A DNA stretch of 58,548 nucleotides, taken from CAWUKT01 sp963923035. GTDB lineage: Bacteria; Bacteroidota; Bacteroidia; J057; JADKCL01. The notes beneath the pieces are model-generated. The model ran no database searches, was not told where the DNA came from, and was given only the letters and a program-made list of their open reading frames with translations. How positions within the stretch are numbered: the stretch's first letter is position 1; every line of letters begins with the position of its first letter. The position numbers and the translations under genes are program-made. Positions 1 to 9,098 of this stretch are shown one piece after another. The stretch is taken from the NCBI GenBank assembly GCA_963923035.1, contig CAWUKT010000044.1:1-58548 (forward strand), given 5' to 3'.

Positions 1-34
1 CCCCCCCCCCCCCCCCCCCCTCGATGGTAAATAC

Positions 35-246
35 AATTATGGTTGGAGGCGAATAGAATTATGCTTGGAGGTGGGTGAATTCGCCTTTGAGGTGGGGGCA
101 TTGAGGTCAAAGCCGAATTGGAAAGGGGCAATGGGAAATGGAATTGGGGGAGAAGGGGAAATCAAAATGGTCCACGGTAGGCGAGTTAGGGGCTTGGGAC
201 AATGAATTGGGCTTGGAGGTGGGCGAACTAAGGTCCAGGGCGAATT
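35..246. repeat. Degenerate 21-22 bp tandem repeat array
   Basis: The units beginning at 35, 57 and 78 align as AATTATGGTTGGAGG, AATTATGCTTGGAGG and AATTCGCCTTTGAGG. Further recognisable units start at 205 and 226. The middle units are strongly decayed. The period, about 21 bp, matches the cleaner array at 54378-54503, although the unit sequence differs. Confidence 0.5.
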
Positions 247-318
247 CACCCCGATCCGCTTTCGTGGCACTTAGTTCCACGAAGAGAAAACAGGGCCGCC
301 AGGCCGCCCAATGGGCAT

Positions 319-343
319 TTTGGTGGAAGCAACTTCCACCAAA
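319..343. repeat. Perfect 11-bp inverted repeat (hairpin)
   Basis: TTTGGTGGAAG at 319-329 and CTTCCACCAAA at 333-343 are exact reverse complements around the loop CAA. A weaker inverted repeat (TTCGTGG...CCACGAA, 261-283) lies just before it. The hairpin sits about 95 bp upstream of the gene at 438 and could be a terminator for an upstream gene or part of a dispersed intergenic repeat. Confidence 0.6.
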
Positions 344-424
344 GCGAGCGGGGTGAGCGGTCCCGTCCAGCCGCCCCTCCATTGCCCGTCACCCATTTCC
401 CGACGCGCCCATTTCTCTTTTCCC

Positions 425-432
425 TACCTTTA
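425..432 (+). promoter_or_regulatory. Possible -7 element (TACCTTTA)
   Basis: TACCTTTA differs by one base from the Bacteroidota -7 consensus TAnnTTTG. It ends five bases before the ATG at 438. No matching TTTG box is present at the usual spacing, so support is weak. Confidence 0.25.
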
Positions 433-437
433 TTTCC

Positions 438-2657
438 ATGAACCCCCACGCCCTCTTTCGCCTGCTCCTCCTTGGATTCCTGACCGCTTTCCAGACCACA
501 ATGGCCCAAAACTGGGTGTCCATGGGGCCGGGAGGAGGGTATTTCAAGGAATTTGCCTTTCATCCGGTGGACACGGCGACGGTCTATGTGGGCAGCGACG
601 ACGGAGGGGGGATCTGGAAGAGTACGGATGGGGGCAATACCTGGAACCTGTCGACCGCGGACTTCCCCAATATGACCGGCTGGGCCATCGAAATCGATCC
701 GGCCAATCCCAATGTGGTCTACGGCTGCGATGTTTACGGGCGGCACGGACTGCTGAAGACCACCGACGGCGGCGTTTCCTGGTCCCGCATCACTGCGGGA
801 CTCTCCACCCAATACGACCGGATGGTGTCGGGCATTGCGCTGAAGACCTCGGATACCTTGTTCATCAGCACCGGCGAAGGAGCCAATACAACGCCGCCCC
901 GGCCCGGCAACGGGGTCTTCCGGAGCGACGACGGCGGGAATTCGTGGACCCCGGCAGGCCTCCAGGGCACCACCGTCCTGTCCATCGGCCAGAACGTATT
1001 CGGGACCATTTTTGCGGGCACCGAAAGCACGGGCCTCTACTATACGAACGACAACGGCGCCACCTGGATTCTCCACCCCGACATCCTCCCCACTGCCGTG
1101 GTCTACGAAATCGAAACCCGCGATTCCGTCATCGCCGTCGCCACCCCTTCGGGCGTTTACCTCAGCACCAACTGGGGCATCAACTTTACCAATACCGGTC
1201 TGGTCGGCGAGTTCAATTTTGACCTGGCCATCCGCGCGACCCACCCCGACGTGGAATTGTATGGGAGCACGTTTACCGGTTTGCAAGCCTATTCCTCCGC
1301 GAACTCCCTGTGGACCCCGATTTCGGATAGCCTCATCGACAACCAATTGATCATCGGGATGGGAGCCCGGGACGCCGAGGTATACCTGGGTCTCTTTTCC
1401 AACAGCCCCATTGTCCGCTCCCCCGACGCCGGTACGACCTTCACCGAACTCATTGCCTCGCCCGCTGTGACGGAAATCAATGACCTCGTGGTCGATCCCC
1501 TCCAACCCAACCGCATGGCCACGACGCTGCTGGGAACTTACAATCTCGGCGGGGCATTCAACAACCGTTGCATTTACACGACCACCGACCAGGGCCTCAC
1601 CTGGGACCGCACCGGCCCCAAGGCCCACGGACTCTGCCTCGTTGCCAATCCCTTTGAGTTCGAGCGGATGTTCCTCGGGACCTTTTCGCAGGGCCTCTAC
1701 CAAAGCGACGACGGCTTCCAATCCTTTACCCAATTGATCGGCGGCAACAAGTTGGTGGGGGACATCGCGGTGAGCCGGCGGGATACGCAGGTGGTCCTCA
1801 TCTCGGAAGTGGAGCTGGATTCGTCGTTGGTGCGGATCAAACGGAGTGCGGATGGGGGCCAGAGCTTCGGCATTGTGGCGAACCTGCTCGTGAATCGACT
1901 CGCCTTCGATGCCGGAAATGAGGATTCGGTCTATGCGGCCACCAACAATGGCCTCCATTTGTCGACCGATTATGGCCTGACGTGGGCGGCCTGGCGCCTG
2001 GCGGGGGAAGACGTGCTGGCATTGTACAGCGCTGGGAATGCGCTCTATGCGGGGACGGATGCGGGGGAGCTGTATGCGGTTCAGGCGGGGACGGTGGCGA
2101 ATATTTCCGGTCCGTGGGCGAAACCGGTTCAGGTCAAAAGTATTTTCAAGTCCGGCCCACGCCTGTTGGTGGGCCTGAACGGGGCGGAGCAGGACACGAC
2201 CTACGACCTGAATGGCAGCCTCTGGCAATCGGATGACGGCGGCGCTACATGGATGGAGATCACCCAGCAATTGCCCCACACGAATGTCTACGGAAACAAT
2301 GTCATCGTGGGCGCAGGCAATGATGTGGTGGTGGGGACCTATGGTGGCGGTTTGTACCGCGCGGAAAATGTGTTGTTGTCCGCGGAGACTTCCCCGGCCG
2401 ATTTCCCCCGCATGGAAATTTACCCGCAGCCGGCCCGGGAACGGGTGCGCGTGCGGGTTCCCGGGCATGCGGTCCGCTCGCTGCGATTGGTGGACCTGGC
2501 GGGGCGGCTTCAGTTGACCCGGAGCTATCCCCTCGCTGAGCCCAATGCGGAGGTATTGCTGGAGCTGCCGGCCTTGTCAGAGGGGAGTTATTTGATGTGG
2601 GTGGAGCTTGAAGGGGGAGTTTGGATGGTAGAGAAAATGGGGGTGGGAGGAAAATAG
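438..2657 (+). CDS. Secreted BNR/Vps10-like beta-propeller protein with T9SS type A sorting domain
   Basis: This 739-residue protein starts with a Sec signal peptide (hydrophobic 8-20, cleavage after about AQ, residue 24). The body is a series of BNR/sialidase-type blades with repeated motifs such as SDDGGGIWKSTDGGNTW, KTTDGGVSW and SDDGGATW, as in photosystem-stability-factor-like or Vps10-like propellers. The last ~75 residues (MEIYPQPARERVRVRVPG onward, ending VEKMGVGGK) look like a T9SS type A C-terminal sorting domain, so export across the outer membrane and surface attachment or release are expected. No catalytic Asp-box sialidase residues can be assigned, so the ligand or substrate is unknown. 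It is monocistronic, followed by ~215 bp of spacer. Confidence 0.8.
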   Translation: MNPHALFRLLLLGFLTAFQTTMAQNWVSMGPGGGYFKEFAFHPVDTATVYVGSDDGGGIWKSTDGGNTWNLSTADFPNMTGWAIEIDPANPNVVYGCDVYGRHGLLKTTDGGVSWSRITAGLSTQYDRMVSGIALKTSDTLFISTGEGANTTPPRPGNGVFRSDDGGNSWTPAGLQGTTVLSIGQNVFGTIFAGTESTGLYYTNDNGATWILHPDILPTAVVYEIETRDSVIAVATPSGVYLSTNWGINFTNTGLVGEFNFDLAIRATHPDVELYGSTFTGLQAYSSANSLWTPISDSLIDNQLIIGMGARDAEVYLGLFSNSPIVRSPDAGTTFTELIASPAVTEINDLVVDPLQPNRMATTLLGTYNLGGAFNNRCIYTTTDQGLTWDRTGPKAHGLCLVANPFEFERMFLGTFSQGLYQSDDGFQSFTQLIGGNKLVGDIAVSRRDTQVVLISEVELDSSLVRIKRSADGGQSFGIVANLLVNRLAFDAGNEDSVYAATNNGLHLSTDYGLTWAAWRLAGEDVLALYSAGNALYAGTDAGELYAVQAGTVANISGPWAKPVQVKSIFKSGPRLLVGLNGAEQDTTYDLNGSLWQSDDGGATWMEITQQLPHTNVYGNNVIVGAGNDVVVGTYGGGLYRAENVLLSAETSPADFPRMEIYPQPARERVRVRVPGHAVRSLRLVDLAGRLQLTRSYPLAEPNAEVLLELPALSEGSYLMWVELEGGVWMVEKMGVGGK

Positions 2658-2810
2658 AGGCGGTAGGTGGAGGAAAATGCAGGGAAACGGACCGGGACCA
2701 TGGAGTGGGGAAAAGTGAGCAGATTGAAGGGAAATGAATGGATTTGAAGGGAAAATGTAGTCGCTTCGGGGATATTTTCGGTAAAAATGCTATATTATAT
2801 CAGTGATGTG

Positions 2811-2852
2811 GGCTCCATTTTCAAAAGGGTACGGAGCCATTTTTCTTTTTTC
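2811..2852 (+). terminator. Hairpin plus T-run upstream of the cytochrome-like gene
   Basis: GGCTCC (2811-2816) pairs with GGAGCC (2833-2838) and is followed by a T-rich run to 2852. It may terminate the gene ending at 2657 or act as a leader attenuator, because it ends only 20 bases before the ATG at 2873. Confidence 0.45.
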
Positions 2853-2872
2853 AACTTAATACACTATCAACT

Positions 2873-4426
2873 ATGGCTAGGAATAGTTATGGGAGCCTGT
2901 TTATGGCTCTGGCCTTTATGGTATTTTTTCTCAGCTGTGAGTCCAAAGACGGTGGTGGCAACGAGGGCGGCGCGGTAGATGAGGTCGAAGATGTTGCCGA
3001 TACCGATGGGGATTCCAACTTCAATTTCAATTTTTCCTCCCAACTTCCCGATGATGTCCCGGTCAATGCGACGCCAGATCAGCTGGTGGAATTTGCCTGG
3101 AACGAATTCATTGCCCTGAACTGGAAGTCCTCCTTTGAGACCGACGGCAAGCGCGACAATCCGGACACGTCCTGGGAATTCAGCGATCCCAACGATCCGA
3201 ATCCCTCCCTGCTGGTCTGGGAGACCTACGCGCACCGCTCCGAATACCGCCCGGCCTCGGGGACATTGGAAGACTTCGACAACCCGCCCCACTACGACTT
3301 CGGCGATCAGGACCAGTTCCAGGCCTTGGACGGGGCCAGCTTCGACCTGTGGAACAACCTGGACGAGTCCAATGAGATCGGCTCCTGCTTCTTGTGGGGC
3401 CAGACCGACGAATTTGGCGTCGACAATACCTACCTGGTCCGCTACCAGGCGAAGTGCAACAGTGACCAGTACAATTATGTCAAGAATACCTTCGCTGATG
3501 CAGCCGCGGTGACGGCGGCCCAGACGACTACCAAAGACAATATCGGCCAGTACAAGGCCTATTATGAAGGGGCGACCTCGACCTGTGATTGTCCCGAAGG
3601 GGTCTTCTGTCTGCCCTGCAATACCGATGGCAAAGCGGGCGCGATTGAGATCAAGACGGCCTGGCGCCGACTGGCGCCCAGCGAAGATGCCAGTCGCTAC
3701 ATCACCCGGAATGCGATTTATTTCGTTCAGGACGCCGCTGAGAGCGATCCAATCCAGTACGGCAACGATGAATTTGCCCTGATCGGCATCCATATCATCC
3801 GCAAGACGCAGAACCACAACAATTTTGTGATTGCGACCTTCGAGCAGGTCGACGTGGAAGCCTCGTCGATGGGCTATATCACCAGCACCTTTGCCGCGGA
3901 CGGCGGCGAGCTGACCGGACAATTGGTCAAGGACTATCCGCGGTACAGCCGCTTGCCCTTGCCGCCCGCCGAGGCCGTTTCGGCCAATGCAGCGGCCAAA
4001 TCAGCCATCATCGCGCAGAATGCGGCTTCCAAGTTGCAGTACTATCAGCTGACGGGGGTGCAGGGCACGCCCCAGACGATGACCGTGACCGGGGCGAGCG
4101 GTCAGGACTCGGTGGTGGCCGACTCGAACGCCTTCTGCTTCTACCTCGCCAACTATGTCATCGAGTCCGATACCCAACTGGGGAACTTCCACGGCAGCTT
4201 TGCGGCTCCGCACAGCCAAGCCATCAACGAGCTCTATGACGGCAATCTCATCAGTGGCGGCGGCTGCCAGGGCTGTCATGGTTCCGCCCAGATGGGCGGT
4301 TCCGACTTCTCCTTCATTTCGGCCAGCTCCTCCTTCAATCCCGACTACTATATCCTCAATGAGCCCGCCGCCGGCACCGGCAAATTGCAGGACTTCATGG
4401 ATAAATTTGCCGCGAAAGCGGAGTAG
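2873..4426 (+). CDS. Lipoprotein with one CxxCH haem-c motif
   Basis: This 517-residue protein has a lipoprotein signal peptide with the lipobox FLSC (Cys22), followed by a Gly/Asp/Glu-rich linker as usual for surface lipoproteins. Near residue 464 it has CQGCHG, a CxxCH haem-c attachment motif. A further cysteine cluster (CDCPEGVFCLPC, around 238) has no assigned role. It resembles cytochrome-c-domain proteins of unknown function in Bacteroidota. A single haem motif late in a long periplasmic or surface protein suggests electron transfer or peroxidase-like activity, but I cannot name a reaction. The gene is convergent with the haem operon, and its adjacency to haem uptake genes is suggestive only. 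Confidence 0.65.
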   Translation: MARNSYGSLFMALAFMVFFLSCESKDGGGNEGGAVDEVEDVADTDGDSNFNFNFSSQLPDDVPVNATPDQLVEFAWNEFIALNWKSSFETDGKRDNPDTSWEFSDPNDPNPSLLVWETYAHRSEYRPASGTLEDFDNPPHYDFGDQDQFQALDGASFDLWNNLDESNEIGSCFLWGQTDEFGVDNTYLVRYQAKCNSDQYNYVKNTFADAAAVTAAQTTTKDNIGQYKAYYEGATSTCDCPEGVFCLPCNTDGKAGAIEIKTAWRRLAPSEDASRYITRNAIYFVQDAAESDPIQYGNDEFALIGIHIIRKTQNHNNFVIATFEQVDVEASSMGYITSTFAADGGELTGQLVKDYPRYSRLPLPPAEAVSANAAAKSAIIAQNAASKLQYYQLTGVQGTPQTMTVTGASGQDSVVADSNAFCFYLANYVIESDTQLGNFHGSFAAPHSQAINELYDGNLISGGGCQGCHGSAQMGGSDFSFISASSSFNPDYYILNEPAAGTGKLQDFMDKFAAKAE

Positions 4427-4451
4427 GTTTTCACGAACTTGAATTTGTACG

Positions 4452-4478
4452 GCCCCCATCCTCGCCGAGGGTGGGGGC
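4452..4478. terminator. Strong hairpin between convergent genes
   Basis: GCCCCCATCCTC (4452-4463) pairs with GAGGGTGGGGGC (4467-4478) around the loop GCC, with one G-T wobble. It lies between the 3' ends of the lipoprotein gene and the haem operon and probably serves both directions. There is no long T-run. Confidence 0.6.
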
Positions 4479-4527
4479 TGGTAGGTTGGGGGGAAGGCAG
4501 GGAAAAAAAGGGAAGGGGAAAACGGAG

Positions 4528-5499
4528 TCAGAGCAATTGGTACTCGAACAGTGGGGCGCCCTTTTCGCCTTGGTCATTGTAAAAGTCCCGGAAGCGGAGC
4601 TTGAAGTAAAAGCCCTCCGCGTCGCGGAGGATATAGTTGACCCCTTCATCAATTGTAAACAGGCCCTGGTCAAAGTCAAATTCTTTCCAGTCATATCCAA
4701 TGACATCGGAGATTTCCGTCAGCACCATGGTCTCGGCCACTTCCCGGGTGATGTCGGCGAAGTCGTACAGGGTGTCCCGGGCCGCGCTGATGCCCTCGGG
4801 ATGGAGCAGGACGCCGGTTACCAGATAGGGGATGGTATCGGTGCCATCGAAAAGGCCGGTGGTGTATTGGGTGAAAATGAGGTCCCAATCCAGGTCCGGT
4901 TCGATGCTCACCACCTGGCCGCCATTTGAAAAAGAATAATAGGTCCGTTCATTTTCCAGCTCCAAAACCAGGTTCTGCACGTCGGTGGCGCTCAGGTCGG
5001 CCCAGCTGAGCGCCAGGCGGTCCTCGCTCAATTGTTCCAATTGCAATTTCACATCTCCCAACAACTGGCCCTGCGTATTGAAGCCCCGGTCGACCACAAA
5101 GGACACGCCGCCGTCTTCCCAACCCGAAATGGCGGTTGGAGTGGCACCGGTAGAGGGATCAAATGAGAAGCTCAGGCCATTGCGATCGGTCAGGCTGGCC
5201 AGATCGGTGGTGGAGGTCCGGGCAGCCACCATCAGCTTGGAAGAATTCAGGCGAATGACAGGAAAGCCCTCGTTGCGATCAACCCGAAGGTCCCAATTCA
5301 ATTTGTCCACTTCCCCCGTCACCGAACCGGCCGACAGATCGAAGAAGACCTGGTAGCGATAGCTCGGATCCATTTCCACCTGCGCCAATTCCACACTCCC
5401 CCGATCAAAGGGAGTGACCGGTTCATCCTCCGGCAGGCAGCCCGTCAGCATCGTCAAACTGAAGGCCATCCCCATGAATAAATACTGCAATCGAATCAT
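4528..5499 (-). CDS. hmuY: HmuY-family haem-binding lipoprotein (last gene of haem operon)
   Basis: The ATG at 5499 overlaps the receptor stop codon (ATGA), which fixes the start and predicts a 323-aa protein. It begins with a lipoprotein signal (lipobox LTGC, Cys21). The HmuY fold is suggested by WDLIFTQYTT and IGYDWKEFDF and by the C-terminal segment ending GAPLFEYQLL. These motifs recur in the second HmuY-like protein of this operon (11833-13080). HmuY proteins capture haem at the surface and hand it to the TonB receptor. At 323 aa it is longer than the classic ~220-aa HmuY, with an extra N-terminal part (~25-150). The product should be anchored in the outer membrane next to the receptor encoded upstream. 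Confidence 0.8.
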   Translation of the reverse strand: MIRLQYLFMGMAFSLTMLTGCLPEDEPVTPFDRGSVELAQVEMDPSYRYQVFFDLSAGSVTGEVDKLNWDLRVDRNEGFPVIRLNSSKLMVAARTSTTDLASLTDRNGLSFSFDPSTGATPTAISGWEDGGVSFVVDRGFNTQGQLLGDVKLQLEQLSEDRLALSWADLSATDVQNLVLELENERTYYSFSNGGQVVSIEPDLDWDLIFTQYTTGLFDGTDTIPYLVTGVLLHPEGISAARDTLYDFADITREVAETMVLTEISDVIGYDWKEFDFDQGLFTIDEGVNYILRDAEGFYFKLRFRDFYNDQGEKGAPLFEYQLL

Positions 5500-7703
5500 T
5501 TGAGGTTCCATTTGAGATTGACAAATACCGTCCGTCCCCAATTCATCGGGAGGGTGGTCGAACTTCCACTGTGGACTCCGCCGGGGCCCGGATTGGCGAT
5601 GCTGGTTACGTTTAGGAGGTTCTTGCCCCCCAAGGTGCAGTGAAAGCGGTTCTTCAGGAAGGAACGACTTGCGCTCAGGTCCAGGGTATGGAAATCGCCG
5701 AGGGTAAACTGGGAGAAATTGCCCTCGGAATCTACGGTGACCTGGGGAGTTCGGCCGCTGTATTTGTAAAACAGGGCCCATTGAATCCCCGGCCATTCCC
5801 ATTCGTAGTTCAGGCGGGCGGTTCCCTCACCGGAGAATACCCAGGGAGCGTCACCGGCTTCGATGAACTCCCGTGACTGGCCAATCACCGATCCCCCAAG
5901 TTGAACTCCCCAGCCCTCCCGTTTCCAATCGGCGGTCAAGGTGGTCCCACCGGAGCGGGAGCGCAGCACATTTTGGTAGGTGTATAAATTGGTGCTGCCG
6001 TTTGCAAGCGCCAACGAGATCTGATCGTTCAGGTCATTGTACCAGGTGCGGCCCTGGACGCGGAGTAAATTGGCCTCCGATACCCAGGTACGTTCCACCG
6101 CGGCGGATCCGTGGTGGGAATACTCCGCCCGAAGGTTCGGATTGCCCTGGATATTGTGGTTGATGTCGACAAAAAAGAGGTGGAGCTCTTTTAAGGTCGG
6201 CGCCCGGAATCCCCGGGCATAGGCCAGGCGGAAAATCCAATTGGAGTTGCTGCGGGCCCAGAGGTTGAAGGAGGGAGTGAGGGGGGCGGAATAATTGCTG
6301 TTGTAGCTGCCACGTACCCCGGTTTGGAGCTTGAGCCAATCGCGGGGCTGGTAGCGGAGCATCCCGAAGGCCGCGAGGTCGGTCATGGCCTGGGAGCGGT
6401 CGTCGATCCGCGATCCAAATGCCGTTTGGTGCTGGGCATCGTAGCCCAATTGGAGGGACCAGGCACCCGGAGACGTCCGGGTGAAATTTCCCCGGGACAT
6501 GTACAGACCAAAGCGGCTCGTATCCTGTTCTTCGTCGGCCAGGAGCTGAGATTCCAGGGTGGTGAGGTCTTTGAGGTAAGAGCGCTTCTCGCGCAGGTAA
6601 TGGTTGATCCCGGCGACAATGTCCCCGGACCAACGACCGCTAAGCGGCCCCTTCAGGTGAAGGTGTTGGTCAAGCCGTTGGGTGAAGTATTCATCGTCAA
6701 AGGCCGTCTCGTAGTAGGGGGCGCGGAGGGCTCCCCGGTTGGTAATCAATTCCTGGAAGTAATCACTGCCCACCTTGAGCCGCCATTGGCGGAGGTTGCG
6801 GGAGTAGTTCAGGCCTCCAAAGTACTGTTCCTTGGGTTTCCAATCCCGGAAGCGACCCGATTCGTTTTCGGAATAACCGCCGAAGAAATTGCGGCCGCCG
6901 GAGAGGGCAATGGCTCCCCAGGAACCGGCCGCTTCCACGGCCCCGTCAGCATTGAACTGGCCAACCGACTCCACGTAGCTACGGGCCGTGGCATTGAAGT
7001 GGTCCGTAGCGGTTTTGCGGGTAATGATGTTGATGGTACCGCCGAGGGCATCGGTTCCAAAGGGAACCGACAGCGGGCCTTCAATGACCTCGATCCGTTC
7101 CACTTGGTTCAGGTTCAATTGACTGAGGTCAATGTTCCCGTTTTCCCTTCCCACGACGGGCACCCCATCGACCATGATCTTGACCTGTTGTCCGGACAGT
7201 CCTTGCAGACTCAGGCCGGTTCCCAGGATTTGATCCTGTTGCAGTTGCACATTCAACTCCTGGCGGAGGACATCCCGAAGGTTGACCGCGCCCTGGGCCT
7301 CGATGCGTCGCCGGTCGATGACCTTGACCGGGTAGACCGATTCCGAGATGGTTCCGGCTTCCATCTGGGCGGTGACCACGACGGGTTCGAGGGAGAGCGG
7401 GTCGGGGGAAAGGAAAATGGTGGGATGGCCACCGGGCGCGATTCGCCGGGTGAGGGGGGCATAGCCGATCAGCCGGACCTCGAGGTCGGCGCTGTCGGCA
7501 ATGCGGATATGGGCTTTGCCCATTGAATTGGAGATGGCCCCGCCGGCTTTCCCATCACGGGATTGCCAACGGAATTCAGCCCCGGCCAGGGACTGGCCGG
7601 TTGCTTCATCCACGACCGTCAGGACGGTCGATTGGGCCGCCAGCCTGCACCAGCCTACCCCGAGGACGAATAAAAGGATGCCTATCTCAAAGCGCAATCG
7701 CAT
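5496..7703 (-). CDS. hmuR: TonB-dependent outer-membrane receptor, haem type
   Basis: This 735-residue protein has a signal peptide ending near AAQ (residue 24), then a carboxypeptidase-regulatory-like beta-sandwich (about 27-100, as in many Bacteroidota receptors). A TonB plug follows (about 125-235, with VERIEVIEGPLSVPFG and GGTINIITR), and then a 22-strand-type barrel ending in the aromatic-poor but amphipathic FVNLKWNLK. Haem as ligand is inferred from the neighbours hmuS, hmuTUV and two hmuY genes; specific haem-ligand histidines were not assigned. The gene overlaps hmuS by 17 bp upstream and hmuY by 4 bp downstream, so all are probably translated from one mRNA. Confidence 0.85.
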   Translation of the reverse strand: MRLRFEIGILLFVLGVGWCRLAAQSTVLTVVDEATGQSLAGAEFRWQSRDGKAGGAISNSMGKAHIRIADSADLEVRLIGYAPLTRRIAPGGHPTIFLSPDPLSLEPVVVTAQMEAGTISESVYPVKVIDRRRIEAQGAVNLRDVLRQELNVQLQQDQILGTGLSLQGLSGQQVKIMVDGVPVVGRENGNIDLSQLNLNQVERIEVIEGPLSVPFGTDALGGTINIITRKTATDHFNATARSYVESVGQFNADGAVEAAGSWGAIALSGGRNFFGGYSENESGRFRDWKPKEQYFGGLNYSRNLRQWRLKVGSDYFQELITNRGALRAPYYETAFDDEYFTQRLDQHLHLKGPLSGRWSGDIVAGINHYLREKRSYLKDLTTLESQLLADEEQDTSRFGLYMSRGNFTRTSPGAWSLQLGYDAQHQTAFGSRIDDRSQAMTDLAAFGMLRYQPRDWLKLQTGVRGSYNSNYSAPLTPSFNLWARSNSNWIFRLAYARGFRAPTLKELHLFFVDINHNIQGNPNLRAEYSHHGSAAVERTWVSEANLLRVQGRTWYNDLNDQISLALANGSTNLYTYQNVLRSRSGGTTLTADWKREGWGVQLGGSVIGQSREFIEAGDAPWVFSGEGTARLNYEWEWPGIQWALFYKYSGRTPQVTVDSEGNFSQFTLGDFHTLDLSASRSFLKNRFHCTLGGKNLLNVTSIANPGPGGVHSGSSTTLPMNWGRTVFVNLKWNLK

Positions 7704-8763
7704 TGGCCGCTTCTTTTTCCAGTTCTGCCACTACTTCCCGCCAGCCTTCCAGCTCAGGAATCCCCGGTTTGCGTTTCCCAAATACCTGCACCATCATTTC
7801 TCCATCGGCACTAAAGACCTCCAGGCTGGTAACGGTCCCATCTTCGGTCGGCTTCCGCACGGCCCAGACTTTGTCAATGGCCGCCTCATCGAGGTGGAAG
7901 TGGAAAATGGGGTCCATGATATTGAACCAGGTCTGGTGGTCGAGGAGCTTTTTGACCGGTCCGGTATGGATTTGGATCATGCCGTGGTTCCCAACAAACA
8001 CCATGATGGGAATCTCCCGCTCGGCAACCTTTTCAATGCAGCGTCGGAAGGCTTTCGGATCAATGGGAACTGCATAATTTCCCTCGGGGGCGAGGCGAAG
8101 GGCTTGGGGGCGGGAAACTTTGTACTTCTGGGTCATCCCGAAGAAGTCATGGGTATCTTTCAGGTCAATCCATTCCTGCTGGAATCCGGTGACATCGATT
8201 TCTGCATCTTCCAATTCCGCTTTGGGTTCCGGACGGTCCCCAACCGGTTGTTCCCAGGATTGGTCCTCGTGGCGGAAGTTGTCGACCAAGGCAGTGTATG
8301 CCGCCCAATCGCTTTTGGGGGTAAGGTAGATCTTGTGGATGGCGTCCCCGGCGGCGTCAAAGAATTGAATGGACTTGCGTTCCTTGCCGCGGCTTATGGC
8401 CGTGACGGCATAGGCGTAGGTCCAGGGCTTCCAGAAGATGCGGAGGTCAATGTCTTCATTGACAAACAAGCCGACGTGGGCGCTGTCCAGGCTGGCATTG
8501 TTGTAAATCCCTTTTCGTTCGTGGACGACGTGGGGATTTCGGGTGAGGGCCATGACGTAGCCGAGTTCGTGGATGCGGGACAATATACCGCGCCAATCCG
8601 CCCGGAGTCGGGTGACGGTTTCACCGCATTGGGTGGCTAGAAGCTGGGCTTCCCGCAATCCCAATTGATCCGCAGCATTGCGGATGCGGGCATGGGGGTG
8701 TTCGGCGAGGAGATGGGTCCAGGCCGCTTTGATTTCGGTGGGGCTCATCGATACGTGTTTCAT
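7687..8763 (-). CDS. hmuS: HmuS/ChuX-type hemin-degrading factor
   Basis: The 358-residue product matches the usual length (about 340-360) of cytoplasmic HmuS/ChuS/ShuS haem-handling proteins. These consist of two similar halves. Here the halves run about 20-170 (GYVMALTRNPHVVHERKG) and 190-345 (PIMVFVGNHGMIQIHTGPV, then FNIMDPIFHFHLDE). These proteins bind imported haem and release its iron. The ATG at 8763 overlaps the DUF6686 stop (ATGA), and the 3' end overlaps the receptor gene by 17 bp, as expected for an operonic enzyme acting directly after HmuTUV import. Confidence 0.85.
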   Translation of the reverse strand: MKHVSMSPTEIKAAWTHLLAEHPHARIRNAADQLGLREAQLLATQCGETVTRLRADWRGILSRIHELGYVMALTRNPHVVHERKGIYNNASLDSAHVGLFVNEDIDLRIFWKPWTYAYAVTAISRGKERKSIQFFDAAGDAIHKIYLTPKSDWAAYTALVDNFRHEDQSWEQPVGDRPEPKAELEDAEIDVTGFQQEWIDLKDTHDFFGMTQKYKVSRPQALRLAPEGNYAVPIDPKAFRRCIEKVAEREIPIMVFVGNHGMIQIHTGPVKKLLDHQTWFNIMDPIFHFHLDEAAIDKVWAVRKPTEDGTVTSLEVFSADGEMMVQVFGKRKPGIPELEGWREVVAELEKEAANAIAL

Positions 8764-9098
8764 GGATTAAAGAGATTGTCAACGGATAGCATGTGGGTAG
8801 TCATCTCCAGGAGGGACAGGGCTTCCTGGTATTCTTCTTCCGAAAACATCATCAGCAGATTGGAGATGGGAGTTCGGATGATATAGGGGCGGTCAGCATA
8901 CAGCGGGTGCTGACGGTTTACTCTTACCTGGCAACAGTGGGCCAGGTGCTGGAAGGACTGAATAAAGCCCTTCAACTCTCCGGCCGGAAACTTCAGATAG
9001 ATATTGCCGAGGAGCATTTGGATTTCGTCGCAGCAGGAACACCGGGCTGACCAACCAAAGTCGTTGCGGTGTATAATTTTGATCTTGTGGTTGTCCAT
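8760..9098 (-). CDS. DUF6686-family small protein in the haem operon
   Basis: This 112-aa protein is rich in cysteine at two places, CSCCDE (around 21-26) and HCCQ (around 53-56), so metal or haem binding is possible. It matches my recollection of the Bacteroidota family DUF6686; no function is established. It lies between hmuV (start and stop share one base, TGATG) and hmuS (ATGA overlap). Its fixed place in a haem operon makes an accessory role in haem or iron handling likely. There is no signal peptide, so the product should be cytoplasmic. Confidence 0.7.
   Translation of the reverse strand: MDNHKIKIIHRNDFGWSARCSCCDEIQMLLGNIYLKFPAGELKGFIQSFQHLAHCCQVRVNRQHPLYADRPYIIRTPISNLLMMFSEEEYQEALSLLEMTTHMLSVDNLFNP

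Larger units (their letters stand above)
1..437. other. Intergenic spacer with poly-C start and degenerate 21-bp repeats
   Basis: No credible gene is seen here. The first 20 bases are all C, which is probably an assembly or gap artefact rather than biology. Bases 35-246 carry degenerate units of about 21-22 bp resembling GAATTatGCTTGGAGGTGGG (starts near 35, 56, 77, 204 and 225). Two inverted repeats follow at 261-283 and 319-343. Short ORFs on both strands only reflect the repeat period. Confidence 0.6.

Noticed and set aside
246..2468. 740-aa open frame on the minus strand
   Set aside because: It is fully antisense to the beta-propeller gene, has low-complexity Gly/Arg/His composition and no signal or domain; GC-rich codon use opens the opposite frame.
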